Translations under genes and position numbers: made by a program
Shown: in pieces, positions 53,818 through 63,627 of the stretch
How positions within the stretch are numbered: the stretch's first letter is position 1
Layout: every line of letters begins with the position of its first letter
Notes under the pieces: model-generated
The model's database searches: none
What the model saw: the letters and a program-made list of their open reading frames with translations, nothing else
What the model was told of the DNA's origin: nothing
Source of the DNA: Rhizobium sp. Root274
Lineage (GTDB): Bacteria; Pseudomonadota; Alphaproteobacteria; Rhizobiales; Rhizobiaceae
Direction of reading: 5' to 3'
NCBI RefSeq assembly: GCF_001429245.1
Contig: NZ_LMJE01000007.1
Coordinates: 225,127 to 289,126, forward strand
DNA: 64,000 nt

Positions 53818-56172
53818 TCAGTCGGGCAGCGTATAGGCGATCACATAATCGCCGGGCTTGGTGCCGACGGACCCGTGACCGCCCGCCACCATCACGACAT
53901 ACTGCTTGCCATTATCAAGCGCATAGGTCATCGGCGTCGCCTGGCCGCCGGCCGGCAAACGCGCCTCCCACAGCTGGTTGCCGGTCGTCAGGTCATAGGC
54001 GCGCAGATAGTCGTCAACAGCCGCACCCAGGAAGACAACGCCGCCCTTGGTGATCATCGGGCCGCCGATACCCGGCACACCGACCTTGAACGGCAGCGGC
54101 AGTGGCGTCATGTCGTAGACAGTGCCGTTCCGATGCTGATAGGCGGTCTGACCGGTGCGCAGATCGACGCCGGCAACCGTGCCCCATGGCGGCGCTTGGC
54201 AGGGAATGCCGAGCGGAGAGAGAAACGGACCCATGACCACGCCATAAGGCGCGCCTTCGTTTCGGTTCAGCCCCTGCTCGGAACCCTTCTCGCCTTCTCC
54301 CTTCGGCGGGATATCGGCGCGCGGCACGAGCTTGGACGTGAAGGCCAGATAGGTCGGCATGCCGAACATCACCTGCCGCTCCGGATCGACCGCAACCGAA
54401 CCCCAGTTGAACGTACCGAAATTGCCGGGATAAACGAGCGTTCCGTTCAGCGACGGCGGCGTGTACTGCCCCTCGTATTTGAGCTTGTGGAACTCGATCC
54501 GGCACATCATCTGGTCGATGATCGACAGGCCCCACATGTTCCGTTCCTCAAGTGTCGGCGGGCGGAAAGTCAGGTCCGAAATTGGCTGTGTCGGCGAGGT
54601 GAAGTCTTCCGGGATTGCACCACCCGGCGCCGGCAGTTCACGCACCGGAATGATCGGCTCGCCGGTTCGACGGTCGAGCACATAGATGTCACCCTGCTTG
54701 GTGGGCCCGACCAGAGCTGGTACCACGGCACCTTCCTGGTTGGTGATATCGATCAACACCGGCTGAGCCGGAACGTCCATGTCCCAGAGATCGTGATGCA
54801 CGGTCTGGCGGACCCAGCGGTCCTGACCGGTGTTTACATCGAGCGCGACGATTGAGGACGAGTATTTTTCGACGGCCTCCGTCCGGCCCATGCCAAGCTG
54901 ATCCGGCACCTGATTGCCGAGCGGGATGTAGACAAGGCCCAGCTGTTCGTCGACGGAAAAGACGGACCAGCTGTTCGGCGAATTGGTCGTGTAGCTCTGA
55001 CCTTCCCCGATCGGAGCCGTCTGGGTCGGATTACCGCTGTCCCAGTTCCAGACGAGTTCACCGGTGTTCACGTCGAAGGCGCGAATGACGCCGGACTGCG
55101 ATTCCGTCGAGTAGTTGTCATTGACGGCGCCGCCGATGATGATCTTGCCGGCCGCAATGACGGGCGGCGAGGTCGAGTAGTAGTAGCCGGCCGGGTTGTA
55201 GCGCATGCCCTGGCCAAGCTGCAGCGTGCCACCATTGGCAAAGTTCTGGCACACCGCACCGGTTGCAGCATCGAGCGCGATCAGGCGAGCATCAGAGGTA
55301 GGCAGGTAGACGCGCGCAGCACAGGCGGCTCCTGCCGTTGCAGCCGGATCCTGATAATAAGTGACGCCGCGGCAGGTCTGATGCTGCCGGTCGGAGTTGA
55401 GGCCGGCATTGGCGTCAAATTTCCATTTCTCCTTGCCTGTCGCGGCATCAATGGCGATGGCCCAATTGTGCGGCGTGCAGACATAAAGCGTGTCGCCTAC
55501 CTTCAGCGGCGTCACCTGATAGGTCGTTTCGGTGACATCCTGCGGCTGTTTTACGTCGCCGGTCTGGTAGGTCCAAGCAACTTTCAGGTCCTTGACGTTA
55601 TCAGTATTGATCTGGGTGAGCGGGGAATAGCGTTGGCCATAGGGCGTGCGGCCATACTGGTGCCAGTCACCATCCGGCACATCGCCACCCAGCGTAGGAG
55701 CCGCCGCGACCTGATCTGTCGGCAGGCTGCCGGAACGGTCGTAGGGGTCGGAGAACAGGGAGATGGCCGCTGTGATGACGGCGATCAGCACCGGCACCGC
55801 CAGGGGCAGAACGGAAGCAGCGACCCGCCCGCGGCGGTGCTCCGGCCCAAGGCGACGACGCACCCAGGGAAGCATCAGCCAGAGGCCGAGGACCACCACC
55901 AGACCGCCACGCGTACCGAGCTGCCACCAATCCAGCCCGACTTCCCAGATCGCCCAGATGAGGCTGCCGAGAATGAAAAGCCCGTAAAGCCAGAGCGCCT
56001 CCGCTCGGCGCAAGAAAAGAAGAACAGCGGTCGCCAGAAAAACGAGGCCGGCGATCAGATAATACAAACTTCCACCGAGGGCGGCGAGCTGCGCTCCGCC
56101 GACCCCGAGCACGAGCCCTAACAGGGCGAAAATGCCGATGGTGATGGTCAAAAACATACCAAGTCCATTCAT
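53818..56172 (-). CDS. gcd: PQQ-dependent membrane glucose dehydrogenase
   Basis: A 784-residue quinoprotein. The first about 140 residues hold five membrane helices (MFLTITIGIFALLGLVLGVGG, ... WLYGLFILGSLIWAIWEVG); then a beta-propeller domain with DGDWHQYGRTPYGQRYSPL and repeated W-motif blades (KWKFDANAGL, DQLGMGRTEAVEKYSS, VWNWDSGNPTQ). It oxidises glucose to gluconolactone in the periplasm and feeds electrons to ubiquinone; PQQ must come from the cell or its surroundings, and no pqq genes are visible here. The start is taken as 56172; an ATG at 56157 is also possible. A long inverted repeat lies upstream and a terminator follows. Confidence 0.93.
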   Translation of the reverse strand: MNGLGMFLTITIGIFALLGLVLGVGGAQLAALGGSLYYLIAGLVFLATAVLLFLRRAEALWLYGLFILGSLIWAIWEVGLDWWQLGTRGGLVVVLGLWLMLPWVRRRLGPEHRRGRVAASVLPLAVPVLIAVITAAISLFSDPYDRSGSLPTDQVAAAPTLGGDVPDGDWHQYGRTPYGQRYSPLTQINTDNVKDLKVAWTYQTGDVKQPQDVTETTYQVTPLKVGDTLYVCTPHNWAIAIDAATGKEKWKFDANAGLNSDRQHQTCRGVTYYQDPAATAGAACAARVYLPTSDARLIALDAATGAVCQNFANGGTLQLGQGMRYNPAGYYYSTSPPVIAAGKIIIGGAVNDNYSTESQSGVIRAFDVNTGELVWNWDSGNPTQTAPIGEGQSYTTNSPNSWSVFSVDEQLGLVYIPLGNQVPDQLGMGRTEAVEKYSSSIVALDVNTGQDRWVRQTVHHDLWDMDVPAQPVLIDITNQEGAVVPALVGPTKQGDIYVLDRRTGEPIIPVRELPAPGGAIPEDFTSPTQPISDLTFRPPTLEERNMWGLSIIDQMMCRIEFHKLKYEGQYTPPSLNGTLVYPGNFGTFNWGSVAVDPERQVMFGMPTYLAFTSKLVPRADIPPKGEGEKGSEQGLNRNEGAPYGVVMGPFLSPLGIPCQAPPWGTVAGVDLRTGQTAYQHRNGTVYDMTPLPLPFKVGVPGIGGPMITKGGVVFLGAAVDDYLRAYDLTTGNQLWEARLPAGGQATPMTYALDNGKQYVVMVAGGHGSVGTKPGDYVIAYTLPD

Positions 56173-56252
56173 GTCTGGGAATATTCGAAATGGTCCCACG
56201 CGTCGTAAGGCGCGGGAGGCGGGACCTGCGACACCAGTCGAACGGAGCAACG

Positions 56253-56287
56253 GAACGATTGTTCCATCGCCGATGGAACAATCGTTC
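56253..56287. promoter_or_regulatory. 15-bp perfect inverted repeat between gcd and pncA
   Basis: GAACGATTGTTCCAT at 56253-56267 and ATGGAACAATCGTTC at 56273-56287, with five bases between. Each arm contains the smaller dyad GGAAC-n4-GTTCC or close to it. It lies 81 bases upstream of gcd and 96 bases upstream of pncA, suiting an operator, with no T run for termination. The binding regulator is unknown. Confidence 0.6.
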
Positions 56288-56382
56288 GGCGTCCGCACCG
56301 CGTAGAAATTTCCAAAACTTTCCCTTGATCCCTTCCCCATGCATTGCCATCTTGCGCCGCACAACAAGCGGAGTTCCCTCAC

Positions 56383-57009
56383 ATGACCAAGGCCCTGCTG
56401 CTGATCGATCTCCAGAACGGCTTCTGCCCGGGCGGAAACCTGCCGGTTGCGGATGGCGACGCCGTGGTGCCAGTCGCCAATCGCCTGATGCGCGATGGCG
56501 GCTATGATCTGGTCATCGCGTCACAGGACTGGCACCCCTCCAATCATGGCAGCTTCGCCTCCCAGCATGCAGGCAAGAAGCCTTTCGACATGGGTGAGCT
56601 CTCCGGCCAACCGCAGGTCATGTGGCCGGATCATTGCGTGCAGGACACGCCGGACGCAGACTTTCATCCCGCCCTGGACGTGAGCCGCATCGACCACGTG
56701 CAGCGCAAGGGAGAGAACCCCAAGGTCGACAGCTACTCCGCCTTCCGGGACAATGATCGTGCCGCCCTGACGGGTCTGGCTGAGTTCCTGAGATCGAAGA
56801 ACGTCACCGAACTGGACCTGCTGGGCCTCGCCACAGACTATTGCGTCCGCTTTTCAGCGCTCGATGCGGTGGAAATGTTGCCGGGGGTCCGGGTTCGACT
56901 GATTGCCGATGGCTGCCGGGGCATCGATCCGAAAGGCGTCGAGGACGCGCTTTCCGCCATGGCGGATGCCGGCGTGGAGATCACCGACAGCAGCCGAATC
57001 GGAATCTGA
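56383..57009 (+). CDS. pncA: nicotinamidase/pyrazinamidase
   Basis: A 208-residue isochorismatase-fold amidohydrolase that converts nicotinamide to nicotinic acid for NAD salvage. Seen: [13 protein letters not shown] with the catalytic Asp at residue 9, [15 protein letters not shown] with the metal-binding Asp and His pair, and [12 protein letters not shown] with the nucleophilic cysteine. ATG at 56383; a longer frame from 56344 adds 13 residues. It is divergent from gcd and followed by panC on the same strand, 91 bases later. Confidence 0.93.
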   Translation: MTKALLLIDLQNGFCPGGNLPVADGDAVVPVANRLMRDGGYDLVIASQDWHPSNHGSFASQHAGKKPFDMGELSGQPQVMWPDHCVQDTPDADFHPALDVSRIDHVQRKGENPKVDSYSAFRDNDRAALTGLAEFLRSKNVTELDLLGLATDYCVRFSALDAVEMLPGVRVRLIADGCRGIDPKGVEDALSAMADAGVEITDSSRIGI

Positions 57010-57100
57010 AGACAGAACTGCAAATGATTCGTGCGATTGCCTTTTTTGGCGGCACGCGTTAGAGGCGGGCGCAAGAGCAAGACAGGGAGGACGCCCGGTC

Positions 57101-57973
57101 ATGGATATCATCACCACGATCGCCGCTTTGCGGGAAAAGCTCGCAGCCCGTCGCAGAAGCGGCCAGTCGATCGGTTTCGTGCCGACCATGGGCTATCTCC
57201 ACCAGGGGCATCTGAGCCTCGTCTCCCGGTCGAAGGCTGAGAATGACGCAACCGTGGTGTCGATCTTCGTCAATCCGCTGCAGTTCGGGAAGAACGAGGA
57301 CCTGGAAAAGTATCCACGTGACCTCGACCGCGACGCCGCACTCTTGCGCGATGCCGGCGTGGATTTCCTCTTTGCGCCCTCAGTCACGGAGATGTATCCG
57401 GAGCCGATGCAGACGGTGGTCGATCTGCCGAAGCTCGGCTCTGAACTGGAAGGCGAAGCCCGACCCGGCCACTTCGCCGGCGTGGCGACCGTCGTCTCCA
57501 AGCTTTTCAACATCGTCCAGCCGGACGCCGCCTATTTCGGCGAGAAGGACTACCAGCAGGTGACGATCATCCAGAAGATGGTCGAGGATCTCGCCCAGCC
57601 GGTGCGGATTGTGCCCGTCTCGACGGTGCGCGAGGCAGATGGCCTCGCATGCTCCTCTCGCAATGTCTACCTATCGCCGGCCGAACGCGCGGCTGCCGTC
57701 ATCGTGCCGAAGACGCTGGCAGAGGCCGAACGCCTGCTTTTGACGGGTATCCGGAACGTCGCCACGCTGGAAGAGAAGCTTTTGGAATTCCTGCGCACCG
57801 AGCCCTTGGCAGAACCGGAGGTCGTCGCCATCCGCGACCCTCAGACCCTGGAGCGCATCGAAACGGTCAACAGAAACGCGCTCGTCCTTCTCTACGTCCG
57901 CTTCGGCAAGACGAAACTTCTCGACAACCGCATCATCGGCCAAGCGGCCGCCACCGGCATGGAGGCCGCCTGA
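57101..57973 (+). CDS. panC: pantothenate synthetase
   Basis: A 290-residue ligase that joins pantoate and beta-alanine with ATP, the last step of vitamin B5 synthesis. Seen: [16 protein letters not shown] with the HxGH nucleotide-binding motif, [20 protein letters not shown], and [15 protein letters not shown], then SSRN of the KMSKS-like loop. GGGAGG precedes the ATG. It overlaps no gene but lies one base before panB; both form a pantothenate unit. Pantoate comes from ketoisovalerate, a valine precursor. Confidence 0.96.
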   Translation: MDIITTIAALREKLAARRRSGQSIGFVPTMGYLHQGHLSLVSRSKAENDATVVSIFVNPLQFGKNEDLEKYPRDLDRDAALLRDAGVDFLFAPSVTEMYPEPMQTVVDLPKLGSELEGEARPGHFAGVATVVSKLFNIVQPDAAYFGEKDYQQVTIIQKMVEDLAQPVRIVPVSTVREADGLACSSRNVYLSPAERAAAVIVPKTLAEAERLLLTGIRNVATLEEKLLEFLRTEPLAEPEVVAIRDPQTLERIETVNRNALVLLYVRFGKTKLLDNRIIGQAAATGMEAA

Positions 57974-57974
57974 T

Positions 57975-58802
57975 ATGAGCACACCACCCCGCCAGAAGCG
58001 CTTGACCCCGGCCGATATCGGCGCCCTCAAGGGTGTGAGGCCGATCGTTTCGCTCACCGCTTACACGACACCTGTCGCCCGGATCATGGATAACCATTGC
58101 GACCTGCTGCTGGTTGGCGACAGCCTCGGCATGGTGCTCTACGGACTGGACACCACCGTCGCCGTCACCATGGAGATGATGATCGCCCACGGTCAGGCCG
58201 TCATGCGCGGCACCAAGCGCGCCTGCGTCATCGTCGACCTACCCTTCGGCTCCTATCAGGAGAGCAAGGAACAGGCTTTCCGCAACGCCGTACGCCTGAT
58301 GAAGGAAACCGGCTGCGACGGCGTGAAGCTCGAAGGTGGCGCGGAGATGGCCGAAACAGTCGACTTTCTGGTATCGCGCGGAGTTCCCGTCTTCGGCCAC
58401 ATTGGTCTGATGCCCCAGCAGGTGAACACCTCTGGCGGTTACCGCTCCAAGGGTCACAGCGAAGCCGAACAGGACAAGATCCGCCGCGACGCAAAAGCCA
58501 TCGATGAAGCTGGCGCCTTTGCCATGGTGATCGAAGGAACGGTCGAGCCCCTCGCCCGCGAGATCACCACCACAGTCAAATCCGCAACGATTGGCATTGG
58601 CGCATCGCCAGCCTGCGATGGCCAGATCCTCGTTTCCGACGACATGCTCGGCCTGTTCAACGAGTTCAAACCGCGCTTCGTCAAGCATTTCGCCGAACTC
58701 GCCAATGTCATCGACAAGGCGGTTGCCGATTATGCCGAAGAGGTAAAGGCCCGCACCTTCCCCGGCCCCGAACACACCTTCCAGGTTCGGCCAAAAAAAT
58801 AG
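57975..58802 (+). CDS. panB: 3-methyl-2-oxobutanoate hydroxymethyltransferase
   Basis: A 275-residue enzyme that adds a hydroxymethyl group to 2-ketoisovalerate, using methylene-tetrahydrofolate, on the way to pantoate. Seen: [58 protein letters not shown] and [11 protein letters not shown], the usual blocks. It follows panC with one base between. Substrates of this pathway link it to the ilv genes elsewhere in the window. Confidence 0.96.
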   Translation: MSTPPRQKRLTPADIGALKGVRPIVSLTAYTTPVARIMDNHCDLLLVGDSLGMVLYGLDTTVAVTMEMMIAHGQAVMRGTKRACVIVDLPFGSYQESKEQAFRNAVRLMKETGCDGVKLEGGAEMAETVDFLVSRGVPVFGHIGLMPQQVNTSGGYRSKGHSEAEQDKIRRDAKAIDEAGAFAMVIEGTVEPLAREITTTVKSATIGIGASPACDGQILVSDDMLGLFNEFKPRFVKHFAELANVIDKAVADYAEEVKARTFPGPEHTFQVRPKK

Positions 58803-58805
58803 CCA

Positions 58806-59054
58806 TCACGCCTCAGGTCTGCGCTCCAGCTGGTCGATGCCATCGTTCACGTCATCGACATGCCGCATCAGCAAGGCCTGAGCGTCGCGAAGCCCGGCAT
58901 TGTAGAGATAAGGGCCTGCAAGACGCAGCACAGCGTTCAGCAGTCCCTCCGCCTCGAAGCGGCCGATCTCCAGATCGAACTCCTCGCTGAGATACGCCTT
59001 CAGCTCCATCGCAATGTGATCACGCGCCTCTTTGGGAAGTTTATCGCTGGTCAA
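58806..59054 (-). CDS. DUF2164 family protein
   Basis: An 82-residue protein: residues about 25-75 (LSEEFDLEIGRFEAEGLLNAVLRLAGPYLYNAGLRDAQALLMRH) match DUF2164. It is acidic, helical and soluble. I choose the TTG at 59054 because AAGGGGAG lies seven bases before it; another TTG at 59108 gives 18 more residues without family match. The length then agrees with the family. Convergent with panB. Function unknown. Confidence 0.75.
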   Translation of the reverse strand: MTSDKLPKEARDHIAMELKAYLSEEFDLEIGRFEAEGLLNAVLRLAGPYLYNAGLRDAQALLMRHVDDVNDGIDQLERRPEA

Positions 59055-59198
59055 TATTGTGCTCCCCTTGCCGCCGTCTGTGCGCTTGATCACCGTTATC
59101 GGAGCCAAGCATCAATGGAGATGGTCGTTCCATCAATCCTATTGGTTTGCACGGCGAGAGCCAACAGGCTAGCCAAGGCCCAAAGCCGAGAGAACTGA

Positions 59199-59924
59199 AT
59201 GTCCCGTCGCGTTCCCGCCCCCCGTTCCGAATTTGCCGAAGGCGCATTCAAAGCCGTGCCGGTGATCATTTCCGCCGGCCCCTTCGCCATCCTCTTCGGC
59301 GCCGTCGCGGTCGCCAATGGCCAGACCGTGGCGGAAGCGACCCTCATGAGCGCGGTTGTCTATGCAGGCGCAAGCCAGTTGGTCGGCATCGAACTCTTCG
59401 GCCAGCACGTGCCGCTGTGGATCGTCGTTCTGTCGATCCTGGCGGTCAATTTCCGCCACATCCTCTATTCGGCAGCGCTGACCCCGTTGATCGACCATTT
59501 TACCCTGCCCCAGAAACTTCTGAGCTTCTTCCTGCTCACCGATCCGCAATTTGCGGAAACGCTGGCGCGCGGAGAAACCGGCCACACCGTCACCTACCGC
59601 TGGTATCTGGGTTTCGGCGCCGTAATCTATTTCCCCTGGGTCGCGATGTCGGCGATCGGCGGCATGCTCGGCAAAATCATCGGCGATCCCGCGGTCTGGG
59701 GAATCGACGTGCTGCTACCGATCTATTTCATGGGACTGGTGCTCGGCTTTCGCCGGCGCAGCAACTTTCTGCTGATCGTCATCGTAAGCGGCGTGGTTTC
59801 CGTCCTCGCCCAACACCTGGTCGGTGCCCCCTGGCACATCAGCATCGGCGCCATCGCCGGCGTGGCACTCGCCGCCCTCCTGCCACCGAAAACGGAAACC
59901 ACGACCGGGGAGCAGGCGCCATGA
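59199..59924 (+). CDS. azlC: branched-chain amino acid exporter, large subunit
   Basis: A 241-residue membrane protein of the AzlC type, with about seven hydrophobic helices (IISAGPFAILFGAVAVANG, SAVVYAGASQLVGIELFG, VVLSILAVNFRHILYSAAL). AzlC pairs with AzlD to export branched-chain amino acids, and azole resistance mutations in Bacillus named it. The ATG follows GAGAG. It overlaps azlD by four bases. Confidence 0.9.
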   Translation: MSRRVPAPRSEFAEGAFKAVPVIISAGPFAILFGAVAVANGQTVAEATLMSAVVYAGASQLVGIELFGQHVPLWIVVLSILAVNFRHILYSAALTPLIDHFTLPQKLLSFFLLTDPQFAETLARGETGHTVTYRWYLGFGAVIYFPWVAMSAIGGMLGKIIGDPAVWGIDVLLPIYFMGLVLGFRRRSNFLLIVIVSGVVSVLAQHLVGAPWHISIGAIAGVALAALLPPKTETTTGEQAP

Positions 59925-60232
59925 GCACGCTGTTCACGCCCTATATGGTGGTCCTGATCTTCGCCGCCGCCGTCGCCACTTTTCTCACGCGGGTCGGTGG
60001 CTATATCCTAGTCAAGCGCCTGAAGACCATGCCGCCACGTCTGGAGGCCGCCTTGAACGCCGTGCCGGCGGCGGTGCTGACGACCCTCGTAGCACCCGCC
60101 TTCTTCGCCGGCAGCATCGACATCAAGATCGCCATGGCGGCCGCCCTGCTGGTCGGCCTGCGCTTCTCGGCCATCCCGATGCTGATCGCGGGATGGGTTG
60201 TCGTCATGGTGCTGCGCCAGATCCTCGTCTGA
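59921..60232 (+). CDS. azlD: branched-chain amino acid exporter, small subunit
   Basis: A 103-residue membrane protein of the AzlD family with three or four helices (YMVVLIFAAAVATFLTRVGGYILV, AAALLVGLRFSAIPMLIAGWVVVMVL). It needs AzlC for export. The ATG at 59921 overlaps the azlC stop as ATGA, indicating coupled translation. Convergent with the M24 aminopeptidase gene, which ends two bases away. Confidence 0.9.
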   Translation: MSTLFTPYMVVLIFAAAVATFLTRVGGYILVKRLKTMPPRLEAALNAVPAAVLTTLVAPAFFAGSIDIKIAMAAALLVGLRFSAIPMLIAGWVVVMVLRQILV

Positions 60233-60234
60233 CC

Positions 60235-62070
60235 TCAGCGCCAGAACGGCGCCGTCGCCTTCTCCAGCCACTTGCGCGGCGCCGGATCGGAGATCAGCGG
60301 CATCAGCTCGTCACGCGTCTTCTGGTGATAATCGTCCAGCCAGCACAATTCTTCCCGCGTCAACAGGTCCTCGACGATCAGCCGGCGATCGATCGGAACG
60401 AAGGTGAGCGTCTCGAAACCGAGCATCGGCTGGTCGCCGCCTTCGATCGCCTCCGCTTCGCGCACGTAGATCAAATTCTCGATGCGAATGCCGAAACTGC
60501 CGGGGCGGTAATAGCCAGGCTCGTTCGACAGGATCATGCCGGGCAGGAGCTCCTGCGTCGACATGCGCGAAATCCGCTGCGGCCCTTCATGCACCGAAAG
60601 ATAAGAGCCGACGCCATGGCCGGTGCCATGAGCAAAATCCGCGCCGGCCTTCCACAATGCGATGCGCGCCAGCGGATCGAGATCGCAGCCGCGCGTCCCC
60701 TTCGGAAAGCGCGCCATACTGATCGCGATCATGCCCTTCAGCGCCAGCGTGAAGAAGCGCCGCTGCTCGTCGGGCACCGTGCCGACGGCGAGCGTCCGGG
60801 TGATGTCGGTCGTCCCGTTCACATATTGCGCGCCCGAATCGATCAGGAACATCTCGCCCAAATGGATCGGCCGATCGCTCTCCGTCGTGACCCGGTAATG
60901 CATGATGGCGGCATGTTCGCCGGCACCGGAGATCGTCTCGAAGGAAATATCCTTGAGCGGGTTCTGCATGCGCTCGCCGACCCGCGCGCGTGTCGCTTCG
61001 AGTGCTTGCGCTGCGGCAATCTCCGTCAGGCTTCCAGGCGGTTGTTCGTCGAACCAGGAGAGGAACTCGACCATGGCAACGCCGTCCTGCAGATGCGCGG
61101 CAGCGGAGCCGTTGAGCTCGACCATGTTCTTCACCGCCCGCCCGAGTTTGGCGGGATCGTTACCTTCCACCACTTCGCCGCCGAAATGGCGGATCAGATG
61201 GCCGAGCACATGCGGCGCGAGATCCGGATCGACGAGGATGCGCGCGCCGCCGGCGCAAAGCCGCTCAAGCCGCTCGGCAAGCAGCTTCGGATCGACCTGC
61301 TCGCAAAGGTCCCGCAGATAGGTCTCCACCTCAAGATTGGTCTTGCGCGCATCGAGGAACAGTTCGGCCGTGCCATCCGCCTTGATGAAGGCGCGCGACA
61401 GCGGGTGCGGCGTGTGCGGAACGTCATTGCCGCGAATGTTGAAGATCCAGGCGACGGAAGACGGATCGGTGATGAAGACGGCGGCGAGCCCCCGCTCGGT
61501 CAGATCAGCAGCGATGCGGGCGATCTTGTCTTTCGCCGGAACGCCGGCCTGGTTTTCGGCCTGAATGGCCACCTTTCCCAAAGGCTCAGCCGGACGGTCG
61601 CTCCACAGCCGATCGACCGGATTGAACGGCAGGAGCACCAGCGCTCCGCCGATTTCCGCCAGCGCCTGTTCAAGCCTGCGCACTTCGGCGCCCGTATGCA
61701 TCCAGGGATCGATGCCGAGGCGGAAACCCTTGGCAGCATGCTTTGTAACCCACTTGTGCGGCGGCTCGCCCACCAGATCCCCCGGGGTGAACACGGCGGG
61801 ATCCACCTGCTGGGCAAGCTGCGTCACATAGCGGCCATCGACGAAGACAACGGCTTGACTGACGGTCACCAGCAACTGGCCTGCAGAACCGGTAAACCCT
61901 GTCGCCCAAGCCAGGCGTTCGGCAGAGGCTGGGACATATTCGCCCAGATACTCATCCGAGCGCGGCACGAGCAGACCGTCGATTTTGTTTTCGGCGAAAA
62001 GCCCGCGCAGGGCCTCGATCCGAGCCTTGCCGTGCTGCGGGGTGGATTTGACGTCGAAGGACTGGAACAT
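60235..62070 (-). CDS. pepP: Xaa-Pro aminopeptidase (M24B)
   Basis: A 611-residue peptidase that removes N-terminal residues before proline. It has two creatinase-like N-terminal domains and a C-terminal pita-bread catalytic domain. Metal ligands: LIDSGAQYVNGTTDITRTL (two Asp), GHGVGSYLSVHEGPQRI (His) and NEPGYYRPG plus a later E (Glu). The three-domain length agrees with eukaryotic-type cytosolic aminopeptidase P, common in rhizobia. It is a single gene. Confidence 0.92.
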   Translation of the reverse strand: MFQSFDVKSTPQHGKARIEALRGLFAENKIDGLLVPRSDEYLGEYVPASAERLAWATGFTGSAGQLLVTVSQAVVFVDGRYVTQLAQQVDPAVFTPGDLVGEPPHKWVTKHAAKGFRLGIDPWMHTGAEVRRLEQALAEIGGALVLLPFNPVDRLWSDRPAEPLGKVAIQAENQAGVPAKDKIARIAADLTERGLAAVFITDPSSVAWIFNIRGNDVPHTPHPLSRAFIKADGTAELFLDARKTNLEVETYLRDLCEQVDPKLLAERLERLCAGGARILVDPDLAPHVLGHLIRHFGGEVVEGNDPAKLGRAVKNMVELNGSAAAHLQDGVAMVEFLSWFDEQPPGSLTEIAAAQALEATRARVGERMQNPLKDISFETISGAGEHAAIMHYRVTTESDRPIHLGEMFLIDSGAQYVNGTTDITRTLAVGTVPDEQRRFFTLALKGMIAISMARFPKGTRGCDLDPLARIALWKAGADFAHGTGHGVGSYLSVHEGPQRISRMSTQELLPGMILSNEPGYYRPGSFGIRIENLIYVREAEAIEGGDQPMLGFETLTFVPIDRRLIVEDLLTREELCWLDDYHQKTRDELMPLISDPAPRKWLEKATAPFWR

Positions 62071-62344
62071 GAGATGCCTGCGGCTGATGGACGGGATTCT
62101 TGTCCGGCCTTATAGCAAGCCCGACCCGCCCTGCCCATCCGCCAGAATTCAACTTCCGGGGATGCCGAAGAAGGCAGTTGCACCCCCATCCATCCGTTAT
62201 GCCTAAATTTAAGGCCATCCTCATGTTGCTATGCAGCAATTGCAGGGCTCCCGTGCCACAAGTCCCCTGCCTCAAGGAACCATCCTTGCCTATATTCACC
62301 CCATGACGACGCGCCGACCGCGTCGAACCGAAAGGAACCGAGAA

Positions 62345-62518
62345 ATGGCTAAGTCCTTCCTGCGCACCGCCCTCGACAATCTCGTGGAAGCCCGCCAGCG
62401 CCGGGCCGATCTCTACGCCACGGGCGCCCTGCTCTCTCTCGACGACGCATCGCTGAAGGCCATGGGCCTGACCCGGGATGAACTGCGTCGCCGTCCGTCG
62501 CAGCGTTCGATCATCTGA
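62345..62518 (+). CDS. DUF1127-type small protein
   Basis: A 57-residue protein ending DLYATGALLSLDDASLKAMGLTRDELRRRP, the DUF1127 signature (LxxLxDxxLxDIGLxRxD) in slightly altered form. It is basic, soluble and probably helical; such proteins in Agrobacterium affect RNA turnover and phosphate and carbon metabolism. AAAGGAACCGAG precedes the ATG. A terminator follows at 62591-62621. Confidence 0.82.
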   Translation: MAKSFLRTALDNLVEARQRRADLYATGALLSLDDASLKAMGLTRDELRRRPSQRSII

Positions 62519-62590
62519 AATTTTACGATAGCATCCGCTCGAGCGCTCCTCCCACGCTCGCGGACCAAGGCGCGGCACGATGCCGATGCC

Positions 62591-62621
62591 AAAAAGGCGG
62601 CTCCTTGCGGGCCGCCTTTTT
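62591..62621. terminator. rho-independent terminator (both directions)
   Basis: AAAAAGGCGGC and GCCGCCTTTTT form an 11-pair stem with a nine-base loop. It follows the DUF1127 gene by 72 bases and ends prmA by 36 bases on the other strand, with T or A runs on both sides. Confidence 0.85.
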
Positions 62622-62656
62622 CATGTAGGATAGAAGGACGTACCTGACTCTAGGAG

Positions 62657-63541
62657 TCAGCCCTTCCCTTGCGTAAAGTGGATCGTCACCCAGCCATTGC
62701 GCCAGATGGTACGCACATGCGACAGACCCTGGCTGCTATAGGCGGCAATCACCTTCCAACGCTGGCTCGCCAGAATACCCGACAGGATCACTGAGCCGTT
62801 GGGCGCCAGATGTGTCACCAGTTGCGGTGCCATCTTGATCAACGGACGCGCCAGGATATTGGCAATGATGAGATCAAAGGGTCCGTATTCCCGAAAGGCC
62901 GTCGAGTGAAAGCCCGGAGCGGTGCGAAAATCGATCGCATCGACCACCTGGTTGCGCCGCGCATTGTCACGCGCGACACGGACGGCAATGGGATCGATGT
63001 CTGTGGCCAGCACCGGGATTTGCCGCAGCTTGCGCACCGCGATGGCAAGCACACCGCTCCCGGTGCCAAGATCGAGTGCATTGCGCACCTTGCGCGACCG
63101 CACCACCGTTTCAATCACCTCCAGGCAGCCCGCCGTCGTGCCATGATGGCCGGTACCGAAGGCTTGGCCGGCATCGATTTCGATGGCGATGTCATGCGGC
63201 TGAACCTTGTCTCGGTCATGCGAGCCATGCACCAAGAAACGCCCCGCCCTGACAGGGGTCAAACCTTCGAGCGACTTGGCGATCCAGTCGATATCGGGAA
63301 TGACCTCCCTTTCGATCGCAAGGTCGGCAAACTCTTCAGCGATGGCGGTTTCGAAGCGTGCGCGAACCGCATCCTCGTCTTCCATCATCAGATAGATCGA
63401 GGCTTCCCAGATATCCGCCTTCTCGTCGACCTCTGTGGTCGCGATGGCGAAATCCTCTTCGCCGAATTCGAAGCCCAGCAGATCGAGGACGCGATTGGCA
63501 TTGACTTCGGTCGTGCTGACAAAAAGGCGGATCTCGCTCAC
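62657..63541 (-). CDS. prmA: ribosomal protein L11 methyltransferase
   Basis: A 294-residue SAM-dependent methyltransferase that trimethylates lysines of ribosomal protein L11. Seen: the N-terminal substrate-binding domain and the SAM motif ALDLGTGSGVLAIAV, LATDIDPIAVRVARDNARRN, then FDLIIANILARPLIKM with the NxxxxP-like block. FGTGHHGTTAGCLE precedes the motif. Length agrees with the family. The gene has no close operon partner on its strand. Confidence 0.94.
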   Translation of the reverse strand: MSEIRLFVSTTEVNANRVLDLLGFEFGEEDFAIATTEVDEKADIWEASIYLMMEDEDAVRARFETAIAEEFADLAIEREVIPDIDWIAKSLEGLTPVRAGRFLVHGSHDRDKVQPHDIAIEIDAGQAFGTGHHGTTAGCLEVIETVVRSRKVRNALDLGTGSGVLAIAVRKLRQIPVLATDIDPIAVRVARDNARRNQVVDAIDFRTAPGFHSTAFREYGPFDLIIANILARPLIKMAPQLVTHLAPNGSVILSGILASQRWKVIAAYSSQGLSHVRTIWRNGWVTIHFTQGKG

Positions 63542-63627
63542 GGCTGTACTTCCTCGGACGTCTGAAGGTCAGGCGTTGCGGTACAACGCAATGGCCGCCA
63601 AGGCAACCGCCGCAGGTGAAGCGCCTA

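Noticed and set aside
59824..62115. 763-codon open frame on the plus strand
   Set aside because: Runs through azlD in another frame and antisense to the M24 aminopeptidase, both with catalytic motifs; composition is Arg- and His-rich.
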